The position numbers and the translations under genes are program-made. The notes beneath the pieces are model-generated. The model was not told where the DNA came from and searched no databases. It saw only the letters and a list, made by a program, of their open reading frames with translations. A stretch of DNA of 9,041 bases. Origin: an uncultured Faecalibacterium sp. GTDB taxonomy: Bacteria; Bacillota; Clostridia; Oscillospirales; Ruminococcaceae. Of the stretch, positions 1 to 5,334 are shown one piece after another. Where the stretch lies: NCBI GenBank assembly GCA_900540455.1, contig UQGD01000054.1:1-9041 (forward strand). Reading direction: 5' to 3'. Numbering within the stretch: position 1 is the first letter of the stretch; each line of letters begins with the position of its first letter.

Positions 1-4
1 GCCA

Positions 5-55
5 AGGGCTCTCCCTTCGGGAGAGCTGTCGAGCGCAGCGAGACTGAGAGGGTTC
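5..55 (+). repeat. 51-bp dispersed repeat, left copy
   Basis: This segment is repeated exactly, in inverted orientation, at 8991-9041. It contains a perfect 8-bp hairpin (GCTCTCCC at 8-15, loop TTC, GGGAGAGC at 19-26), followed by a tail ending in GAGAGGGTTC. From memory, closely similar hairpin-plus-tail elements are abundant between genes in Faecalibacterium-like genomes; I cannot confirm this here. It encodes no protein and looks like a REP- or MITE-like intergenic element. It could also act as a weak transcription end or RNA-stability element. Confidence 0.85.
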
Positions 56-132
56 TTCCCAAAAGCACCCCTCTTCCGCCCGGCGACAAAAAGGGGAACA
101 GCTGGACGGAGAGGGTTCATCTCCCCAAACAC
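56..132. repeat. degenerate second unit of the terminal repeat
   Basis: This non-coding stretch ends with a second copy of the decamer GAGAGGGTTC (109-118), the same ten bases that close the 51-bp repeat at 46-55, in the same orientation. The preceding bases (GCTGGACG, 101-108) loosely parallel GCGAGACT in the full repeat. It looks like a decayed tandem or composite unit of the same family. There is no open frame of note and no promoter I would defend. Confidence 0.4.
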
Positions 133-165
133 AAAAAACGCCCGCAGTTTTCACTGCGGGCGTTT
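133..165 (-). terminator. intrinsic terminator of the alpha/beta hydrolase gene
   Basis: A perfect 13-bp stem (136-148 with 153-165) encloses a 4-base loop. Read on the minus strand the loop is GAAA and the stem runs directly into TTTTTT (complement of 133-138). It lies 57 bases past the stop codon of the minus-strand hydrolase gene, so it is the natural end of that transcript. Confidence 0.93.
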
Positions 166-168
166 GGA

Positions 169-177
169 TTTTCCACA
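169..177 (+). other. DnaA-box-like 9-mer TTTTCCACA
   Basis: TTTTCCACA differs by one base from the DnaA box consensus TTATCCACA. The copy lies between the hydrolase stop codon and its terminator. The identical 9-mer recurs at 3812-3820, 3835-3843 (minus) and 8029-8037. DnaA binding is inferred from similarity only; a lone near-match could be chance. Confidence 0.3.
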
Positions 178-221
178 AGGTTCAGGTCAAACGGGGGAAA
201 ACTCTCCCATTCGTATGCGGC

Positions 222-1433
222 TTACCAAGCGAAGCCGACTGCACCCTTCTCGTAGGTCTTTTCCTGCAGGCCCAGGCGGCTCTCAATGAAGTTGATCGCC
301 ATTTCCGGCCACTGTGCGATCTGGGTATAGGCATCCACATAGTTTGCGGTGCCATCGCCCAGGCCAACGCCGTGGACGGCGTCCGGTGCCAGGTAGAAGC
401 TGAAATCGGGGAAGGTCTTGGATGCCGCAGGCACGCAGCCCAGGATGCCGCCGGACAGGGGGTCCTTCTGGCCCACAACGCCGAACACGGCAGGCAGGTT
501 GGGGTTCTGAGAGAAGTCCAGGCCAGTGGTGAACAGGCCGTACACCGGGATGGCAATGGTCATATCGGCGCTCTCGGCGTCCACTGCGTCGCAGACGTAG
601 TTGGGGTAGACGGTATCCGGGGTCACATGGCCATACTGCTTGGCAATGGCGCTCATGATGTTCATGCCGCCAGCGGAGAAGCCGCAGGTAATGATGGTGT
701 CAGCGTTGCCGATGCCCTTTTCATCTGCATAGTGGCGGATGTAGCGGATCGCACGGGCCAGATCCAGATACTGGTCATCAGCGGCGTAGGGGCGGACACG
801 GCGCTGCAGCACAAAGGCGTTGTAGCCGTTCTTGTTGAAGAACTTTGCCACGGGGTAGCCCTCCACCACGTTGTTGCGGTGGTTGGAGCCGCCGCCGGCA
901 ATGATGATGACATTGCCCTTGACCTTGCTCTGGTCACGCAGCAGGTACGGGTTCAGGAAGGGACGGAAGCCCGGGTTATCGTAGCAGTTGTCCCAGTTGG
1001 TGGGCAGGGGATCTTCCACAGCCATGTTCTCGCCCCAGATCTCCCAAACGGTGCTCTTGGGGTCAGCCACCTGGCGCAGGCTCTCGCGGCGGGCGGTCAG
1101 CTCCTTGCACAGGTCGTAGTGAGAGGCATTGATGCCCGGCTGGGCAGCGCCGTCCACCTTCTCGTACTGAGCACGGGACAGCTTGTGGAAAGCAACATAG
1201 AACTGGTCAAAATCGCCGCGGTAGGCAGCGGGGTAAAAGGCCACTTCACGGGAGAGGGCCAGCTCCTGTGCGACCATAGCCTGGACCTCGGCATCGGTGT
1301 GGACCACCGGGGTCTCCGGCTCAGCGGGCTTTGCGTTGCCCAGGCCGAAGCAGGCAAACGTGGACAGAACAGGCACCGTGCAGAACATCATCACAGCGCA
1401 CGCCAGGGACAAAAGGCGTTTTTTGATTCTCAT
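222..1433 (-). CDS. secreted alpha/beta hydrolase (esterase-like)
   Basis: This 403-residue protein is predicted to be an exported serine hydrolase of the alpha/beta-hydrolase fold, closest in feel to acetyl-esterase/BD-FAE-like carbohydrate esterases; the substrate is unknown. Residues 1-27 form a signal peptide (MRIKK basic start, then a hydrophobic run). Cys28 after STFA is a poor lipobox, so signal peptidase I or II are both possible. The catalytic parts are in family order: oxyanion-type GGGS (180-183), nucleophile elbow GFSAG with Ser253, acid Asp324 in GQKDP, and His354 in DAVHG. The frame stays open 67 codons upstream, but the ATG at 1433 is chosen because the signal peptide begins there and AAAGGAG (1445-1451) lies 11 bases ahead. 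It is monocistronic, divergent from the nucleotidase gene, and ends in its own terminator. The fold is confident; specificity is not. Confidence 0.88.
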   Translation of the reverse strand: MRIKKRLLSLACAVMMFCTVPVLSTFACFGLGNAKPAEPETPVVHTDAEVQAMVAQELALSREVAFYPAAYRGDFDQFYVAFHKLSRAQYEKVDGAAQPGINASHYDLCKELTARRESLRQVADPKSTVWEIWGENMAVEDPLPTNWDNCYDNPGFRPFLNPYLLRDQSKVKGNVIIIAGGGSNHRNNVVEGYPVAKFFNKNGYNAFVLQRRVRPYAADDQYLDLARAIRYIRHYADEKGIGNADTIITCGFSAGGMNIMSAIAKQYGHVTPDTVYPNYVCDAVDAESADMTIAIPVYGLFTTGLDFSQNPNLPAVFGVVGQKDPLSGGILGCVPAASKTFPDFSFYLAPDAVHGVGLGDGTANYVDAYTQIAQWPEMAINFIESRLGLQEKTYEKGAVGFAW

Positions 1434-1565
1434 GAGTATAAATGCTCCTTTCATTTCCAACAAGTAGAGCTTCCATAGACAGATACAGTCCGTTTTGAGA
1501 CCAACCAGAGGGGCTGCGTGTGCAGCGGCACAGCCCGGGGTCGGCCCGATGCTACGAAAAAGCCT

Positions 1566-1597
1566 ATCATATTGTGAAAAAGTTGTAAAGAACACAA
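1566..1597 (-). promoter_or_regulatory. possible promoter of the hydrolase gene
   Basis: On the minus strand a near-consensus -10 hexamer TATGAT (complement of 1566-1571) lies in an AT-rich stretch. The best upstream match, TTGTGT (complement of 1592-1597), is 20 bases away, which is longer than ideal, so the -35 is weak. Transcription from here would give a leader of about 125 bases. A second minus-strand candidate, TATAGT (1761-1766) with TTCGCA 18 bases upstream, would give a leader of over 300 bases. I cannot choose between them. Confidence 0.3.
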
Positions 1598-1651
1598 GGA
1601 TAAATTCAGCAGAAGGCCGGAATTGATATACCAATACTCGTCAAAACGACG

Positions 1652-1664
1652 ACCAGAGTCTGGT
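1652..1664. repeat. perfect 6-1-6 palindrome, possible operator
   Basis: ACCAGAGTCTGGT is a perfect inverted repeat of six bases around one central base. It directly follows another small dyad (TCGTC AAAAC GACGA, 1638-1652). It lies between the outward-facing promoters of the hydrolase and nucleotidase genes, where a shared regulator could bind. No regulator gene is present in the window, so the ligand and protein are unknown. Confidence 0.35.
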
Positions 1665-1713
1665 TGAGCTGCCTTAAAAAGCGCAGAAATGTAGGCATAA
1701 GGCAAAATCGGGT

Positions 1714-1733
1714 GCAAATCCGGAGAGATTTGC
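1714..1733. repeat. 7-bp perfect inverted repeat
   Basis: GCAAATC (1714-1720) and GATTTGC (1727-1733) are exact reverse complements around a 6-base spacer. The element sits about 55 bases upstream of the -35 box of the nucleotidase promoter. It could be a protein-binding dyad or, in a longer minus-strand leader, an RNA hairpin. It has no T-run, so it is not a terminator. Confidence 0.35.
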
Positions 1734-1788
1734 GTCCAAAATTAGTGAAAATTCCAAAACTATAGTCGTTTTTTCTCCACATTGCGAA

Positions 1789-1817
1789 TTGCCAAGGGCG
1801 CACAACAGGAATATACT
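1789..1817 (+). promoter_or_regulatory. promoter of the nucleotidase gene
   Basis: TTGCCA (1789-1794) and TATACT (1812-1817) are separated by exactly 17 bases, a near-consensus housekeeping sigma promoter. The predicted start near 1824 leaves a leader of about 100 bases before the ATG at 1923. A dyad with 6-bp perfect arms (GGAATA at 1808-1813, TATTCC at 1825-1830) covers the -10 box and start point, the classic place for a repressor site. Confidence 0.7.
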
Positions 1818-1830
1818 GAATATGTATTCC
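1808..1830. promoter_or_regulatory. dyad overlapping the -10 box, candidate operator
   Basis: GGAATA and TATTCC are perfect reverse complements separated by 11 bases, spanning the -10 box and the likely transcription start. Position suggests repression by steric block. The AT-rich centre is typical of several repressor families, and no family can be assigned from the sequence alone. Confidence 0.35.
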
Positions 1831-1922
1831 CTCGCCAAGGTCGTACTATTGCACCGGCTGTCCGGGGAGAACCTTTACCCCCTGGGACACGGCGCACAGA
1901 ATAACAAAGAGAGGTAGATCCT

Positions 1923-3731
1923 ATGCCCAACAAAAAGATCACCCGCCGTACCTTCTTGCAGGCTGCAGGTGTTTCTGCCGCTGCAGCAGCGGTCGCCGGC
2001 GGCGCACCCGCCGCCTCTGCCTGCCTGTGGCCCTTGCAGATGGACCTGCAGATCCTGGCCACCAGCGATACCCATGGCCGTTTCCTGCCTTGGGACTATG
2101 CGGCCAACAAGGCCGATACCTCCGGCAGCGTGGCACAGCAGGCCGCCGCCATTGCGCAGCGGCGCACCCCCTCCACCATTGTGGTGGACGCAGGCGACAC
2201 CATCCAGGGCAACTCGGCAGAGCTGTTTTTGCAGGATGAGATGCACCCGATGTCTGCCGGGATGAACGCCATCGGCTACGATGTCTGGGTCACCGGCAAC
2301 CACGAGTTCAACTTTGGCATGGACACCCTGAAGCGGGTCATTGCCCAGCAAAAGGCCAAGGTGCTGGTGGGCAACGTCTATGCACCGGACGGCACCCCCT
2401 TGGCAGATGGCTATACCATCCTGAACAAGCAGGGGGTCAAGGTGGGCGTCATCGGCATGGTTACCCCCAACATTACCCGCTGGGACTCCAAAAACCTGGA
2501 GGGCTGGACCGTGACCAACCCCGTGGATGAGTGCCGCAAGCTGACAAAGCAGCTGCGGGGTCAGGTGGACGTGCTGCTGGGCGTGATGCATATGGACCCC
2601 GAGAGCGAGTATGGAGTGTACGGCTCCGGCGCACGGGATCTGGCCGAAGCCTGCCCGGAATTTGATGTGATCGTGGCCGCCCACGGCCACCGCAGCGTTC
2701 CCGGTGAGATGATCAACGGGGTGCTGGTGGTGGAGAACAGCGGCAATGCCTCCACCCTGTCCGAGATCCACCTGCAGCTCAAGCGCAAGTGGGACGGCGG
2801 CTGGAGCATCGACCAGCGCACTTCGGAGATCGTCTCCATGAAGGATCTGCCCGCCGATGCCGCCCTGAGCCAGCAGCTGGCCGGGTACGATGCCCGGGCC
2901 AAGGCGGACGCAGAGACCCTGATCGGTGAGCTGCGGGGCGGCAATATGGCCCCGGAGAATGATGTGGTGAACATCCCGCAGCCGATGGTGCAGGACACCG
3001 CTCTGCTGGACTTCATCAACGAGGTGCAGATGTACTACACCGGCGCCAAGGTGTCGGCAACAGCCCTGACCTCCATGACCTCCCAGATGAAGGAAGGCCC
3101 CATCCGCAAGTGCGATACCGCCAGCATCTATACCTATCAGAACACCCTGTACAAGCTGGAGATGAACGGTGCCCAGCTGCGCAGCTTTATGGAGTGGTCG
3201 GCAGGCTTCTTCAAGACCTGGGTCCCCGGTGACCTGACCGTGGCCTTTGACCCGTCCACCCGCTATTATCTGTACGATGCCTTTGAGGGCGTGAATTATG
3301 AGATCGACGTCTCCCAGGAGCCGGGCGGCCGCATCCGTAACCTGACCTGGCCGGACGGCTCTCCCGTGCGGGATGAGGAGGTATTCACCGTAGCGGTGAA
3401 CAACTACCGCGCCACCACCCAGCTGCTGATCGCAGCGGATATCTTTGCCCCCGGCGAGCCGCTGCCCAAGCTGCTGGAGATCGATGTCCGGGGCGATCTG
3501 GGCGGCATCCGGGAGCTGCTGGGAGAATACATCCGCACCGTCAAGGGCGGGGTCATCCAGCCCAAGGTCAACAACAACTGGAAGCTGGTGGGCACGAACT
3601 GGGACGAGGCAAAGCGTGCCCAGGCCCTGAAACTGCTGGCCGAGGGCAAGATGCCCCTGCCGGGCAGCTCCACCAGCCGCACCCTGCCGGGCGCAGCCGT
3701 CACCGAGGCGGACCTGGCTGCGGTGAAGTGA
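1923..3731 (+). CDS. exported 5'-nucleotidase/cyclic phosphodiesterase family protein
   Basis: This 602-residue protein belongs to the UshA/CpdB/YfkN group, two-metal phosphoesterases that release phosphate and nucleosides from nucleotides outside the cytoplasm. The start has a twin-arginine pattern (TRRTFL, 7-12), then an Ala-rich hydrophobic stretch with likely cleavage before Cys34 (ASA-C). The calcineurin-like domain carries metal ligands in order: Asp49 and His51 (SDTHG), Asp92 (GDTIQGN), Asn126-His127 (GNHEF), His223 (GVMH) and His254/His256 (AHGH). The C-terminal 5'-nucleotidase domain (about 340-550) has YTYQNTLYKLEMNG, YDAFEGVNYEID and NNYRA. The ATG is preceded by GAGAGG with 8-base spacing. 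It is transcribed alone, from the promoter at 1789 to the terminator at 3764. UshA-like and CpdB-like activities cannot be separated here, and the physiological substrate is inferred. Confidence 0.93.
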   Translation: MPNKKITRRTFLQAAGVSAAAAAVAGGAPAASACLWPLQMDLQILATSDTHGRFLPWDYAANKADTSGSVAQQAAAIAQRRTPSTIVVDAGDTIQGNSAELFLQDEMHPMSAGMNAIGYDVWVTGNHEFNFGMDTLKRVIAQQKAKVLVGNVYAPDGTPLADGYTILNKQGVKVGVIGMVTPNITRWDSKNLEGWTVTNPVDECRKLTKQLRGQVDVLLGVMHMDPESEYGVYGSGARDLAEACPEFDVIVAAHGHRSVPGEMINGVLVVENSGNASTLSEIHLQLKRKWDGGWSIDQRTSEIVSMKDLPADAALSQQLAGYDARAKADAETLIGELRGGNMAPENDVVNIPQPMVQDTALLDFINEVQMYYTGAKVSATALTSMTSQMKEGPIRKCDTASIYTYQNTLYKLEMNGAQLRSFMEWSAGFFKTWVPGDLTVAFDPSTRYYLYDAFEGVNYEIDVSQEPGGRIRNLTWPDGSPVRDEEVFTVAVNNYRATTQLLIAADIFAPGEPLPKLLEIDVRGDLGGIRELLGEYIRTVKGGVIQPKVNNNWKLVGTNWDEAKRAQALKLLAEGKMPLPGSSTSRTLPGAAVTEADLAAVK

Positions 3732-3763
3732 CCCTTTGCCCCCAAAACCTGTTCTTTAGCTGC

Positions 3764-3791
3764 AAGGCCGGCCCTTCGGGGCCGGCCTTTT
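3764..3791 (+). terminator. strong intrinsic terminator after the nucleotidase gene
   Basis: An 11-bp perfect stem (3764-3774 with 3779-3789) closes on a stable TTCG tetraloop; the stem ends in TT and the T-run continues to 3791. It begins 33 bases after the nucleotidase stop codon and separates that gene from the mnmE operon. Confidence 0.95.
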
Positions 3792-3800
3792 CTGTGGCCT

Positions 3801-3855
3801 GGAGGGTGGGTTTTTCCACAATAAAAAGAAAGAATGTGGAAAACCCGTCCCTTCC
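3801..3855. repeat. long inverted repeat with paired DnaA-box-like motifs
   Basis: The core is a 9-bp perfect inverted repeat, TTTTCCACA (3812-3820) and TGTGGAAAA (3835-3843), around a purine-rich 14-base spacer. With one extra T the arms extend to GGG/CCC (3808-3846), and with wobble pairs and small bulges to about 3801-3855. Each arm is a one-mismatch DnaA box. Two readings compete: a DnaA (or other protein) dyad just upstream of the mnmE promoter, or an RNA hairpin acting as a backup terminator, since a T-rich run follows at 3861-3870. Confidence 0.55.
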
Positions 3856-3880
3856 ACCCGTTTTCTTTTTCGGCGCTTCG

Positions 3881-3889
3881 TGGTACAAT
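3881..3889 (+). promoter_or_regulatory. extended -10 promoter of the mnmE operon
   Basis: TGG followed by TACAAT (3884-3889) forms an extended -10 element. The -35 region 17 bases upstream is only TTTTCT, so the extended -10 probably carries the promoter. Transcription would start near 3896, giving a short leader of under 30 bases that includes the ribosome site AGGGGAG. Confidence 0.65.
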
Positions 3890-3923
3890 ATAGGCCGTAA
3901 ACCAGAAAAAAAGGGGAGAGAGT

Positions 3924-5294
3924 ATGCAACATTCCACGATCGCCGCCATTGCCACAGCGCCGGGAGCGGGGGGCATTGCGGTGGTGCGTTTGTCCGGGCC
4001 GGAGAGCTATGCTGTGGCACAGCAGGTGTTCCGTCCGCAGAACCCGGCCAAGCGTGTGCAGGATGCCAAGGGCTATACCGCATTGTTCGGCAGTTTTGTG
4101 GAGGACGGGGAGAGTTTTGACCAGGGAGTGGCCTTGTTCTTCCGGGCGCCCCACAGCTATACCGGGGAGGATGTGGTGGAGCTGTCCTGTCACGGCGGCA
4201 CTGCGGTGGCACGCCGCCTGGTGGAAAGCTGCATTGCCGCAGGTGCGGCGCCCGCTGCCCCGGGCGAGTATACCCGCCGCGCTTTCTTGAACGGGAAGCT
4301 CAGCCTGACCCAGGCGGAAGCGGTGGCCGACCTGATCTCTGCCCAGGGGCGGCAGGGGGCTGCGCTGGCCAATGCCGCGCTGGATGGAGCGCTGGCCCGG
4401 GCCATCGGGGGGCAGAAGGAGATGCTGACGGCACTGCGCGCCCACCTGGCCGCCTGGGTGGATTTTCCGGAGGAGGACGTGCCTGCTCTGGAGACGGAGA
4501 CCCTGACCGCCCAGCTTACCCAGGCAAAAGCAGCCCTGGATGCGCTGATCGACGGCTACGACGCAGGCGCTGTTCTGCGGGAGGGGGTGGACTGTGCCAT
4601 CCTGGGCCGCCCCAATGCAGGCAAATCCACCCTGCTGAACCTGCTGGCCGGGTTTGACCGGGCCATTGTAGCACCCGTGCCCGGCACCACCCGGGATGTG
4701 GTGGAGCAGGCGGTGCAGCTGGGGTCGGTGCGGCTGAATCTGTTTGATACGGCGGGCCTGCGCAAGACCCAGGACCAGATAGAGGCCGAGGGCATCCGCC
4801 GCAGCTGGAAGAAGCTGGAGGAAGCCGGGCTGATCCTGGCGGTGTTCGATGGCTCCGAGCCGCTGACAGCGCAGGACCTGGAGCTGGCGGCCCGCTGCGC
4901 CGGACGCCCCGCCATTGCGCTGGTGAACAAGGAGGACCGGCCTACCTTGTTTGATGCCGAGGCCGTGGCCCCGTATTTTTCCATCCTGCTGCCGGTGTCC
5001 TGCCAGGATCCGGGCGCACGGAAGCGGATCGAGGCAGCGGTGGCCCGGGTGCTGGGGACCCAGAAGGTGGACCCCCATGCGGCCTGCCTGTCCGGGCAGC
5101 GGCAGCTGTTTGCCGCCACCCGCACCCGGGATGCGCTGGCCAGTGCGCTGGACGCAGCGGCCGGGGGCTTTGGTCTGGACGCCGTGTCCGTCTGTGTGGA
5201 CGACGCCCTGGATGCGCTCTGTGAGCTGACGGGGGAAAATGCCTCCGAACGTGTGATCGACCAGGTGTTTGAGCGGTTCTGCGTAGGGAAGTAA
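3924..5294 (+). CDS. mnmE: tRNA uridine-5-carboxymethylaminomethyl modification GTPase MnmE
   Basis: MnmE (TrmE/ThdF) is the GTPase half of the MnmE-MnmG complex, which installs the 5-carboxymethylaminomethyl group on wobble U34 of several tRNAs using methylene-tetrahydrofolate, glycine or ammonia, FAD and NADH. The 456 residues match the usual length. The folate-binding N-domain comes first (about 1-120), then LNGKLSLTQAEAVADLI (122-138) in the helical domain. The inserted G domain has the P-loop GRPNAGKS (228-235), GTTRD (254-258), DTAG (275-278) and NKED (335-338). The C-terminus is the signature FCVGK (452-456) with the conserved Cys453. All key residues are present. The ATG follows AGGGGAG with normal spacing, and it is the first gene of the operon, 40 bases ahead of mnmG. 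Confidence 0.98.
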   Translation: MQHSTIAAIATAPGAGGIAVVRLSGPESYAVAQQVFRPQNPAKRVQDAKGYTALFGSFVEDGESFDQGVALFFRAPHSYTGEDVVELSCHGGTAVARRLVESCIAAGAAPAAPGEYTRRAFLNGKLSLTQAEAVADLISAQGRQGAALANAALDGALARAIGGQKEMLTALRAHLAAWVDFPEEDVPALETETLTAQLTQAKAALDALIDGYDAGAVLREGVDCAILGRPNAGKSTLLNLLAGFDRAIVAPVPGTTRDVVEQAVQLGSVRLNLFDTAGLRKTQDQIEAEGIRRSWKKLEEAGLILAVFDGSEPLTAQDLELAARCAGRPAIALVNKEDRPTLFDAEAVAPYFSILLPVSCQDPGARKRIEAAVARVLGTQKVDPHAACLSGQRQLFAATRTRDALASALDAAAGGFGLDAVSVCVDDALDALCELTGENASERVIDQVFERFCVGK

Positions 5295-5334
5295 CAGGGG
5301 GGAGGGACCCCGGAAAAACAGGAGCAAAAACCAT

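Larger units (their letters stand above)
1434..1922. other. divergent intergenic regulatory region
   Basis: This stretch separates two divergently transcribed genes for exported hydrolases. It is clearly richer in A and T than its neighbours, especially 1555-1850. It holds a plus-strand promoter (1789-1817) overlapped by a dyad, one or two weak minus-strand promoters, and several inverted repeats: TCGTC/GACGA (1638-1652), a 13-bp palindrome (1652-1664) and a 7-bp-stem hairpin (1714-1733). The nucleotidase leader (about 1824-1922) can fold GTCCGGGG (1860-1867) against CCCC and GGAC (1878-1888). I recognise no complete known riboswitch and no small gene with a convincing ribosome site. Confidence 0.7.

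Noticed and set aside
1011..1020. Additional DnaA-box-like matches (ATCTTCCACA here; TTCTCCACA at 1773-1781)
   Set aside because: The first has two mismatches and lies inside a coding sequence. The second has one mismatch but is isolated and not the TTTTCCACA form, so I did not count either with the main set.
372..1478. Long plus-strand frame opposite the alpha/beta hydrolase
   Set aside because: Its translation is a repetitive Val/Ala/Gly/His string with no recognisable domain. The minus strand has a signal peptide, a complete catalytic triad, a ribosome site and a terminator.
1434..1634. Extension of the hydrolase to the ATG at 1634
   Set aside because: The added 67 residues would bury the signal peptide, include the AT-rich promoter region, and have no ribosome site; the ATG at 1433 fits all signals.
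1702..1740. GGTGCAAATCCGG, resembling a piece of a cobalamin riboswitch
   Set aside because: Only one short conserved block is present. I could not find the paired CCGCxACTG block or a proper B12-box context, and the segment lies upstream of the best plus-strand promoter. It is more simply one arm of the GCAAATC/GATTTGC dyad.
1860..1888. Hairpin in the nucleotidase leader as a terminator or attenuator
   Set aside because: The stem is bulged and is not followed by a T-run; it is at most a weak leader structure.
3756..5327. Long open frame antisense to mnmE
   Set aside because: It mirrors the mnmE gene in GC-rich DNA, is compositionally odd (rich in Gly, His, Gln, Leu), and has no ribosome site or family motif. 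mnmE is unambiguous on the other strand. The same applies to frames antisense to mnmG (5344-7026) and rsmG/noc (7056-8825).
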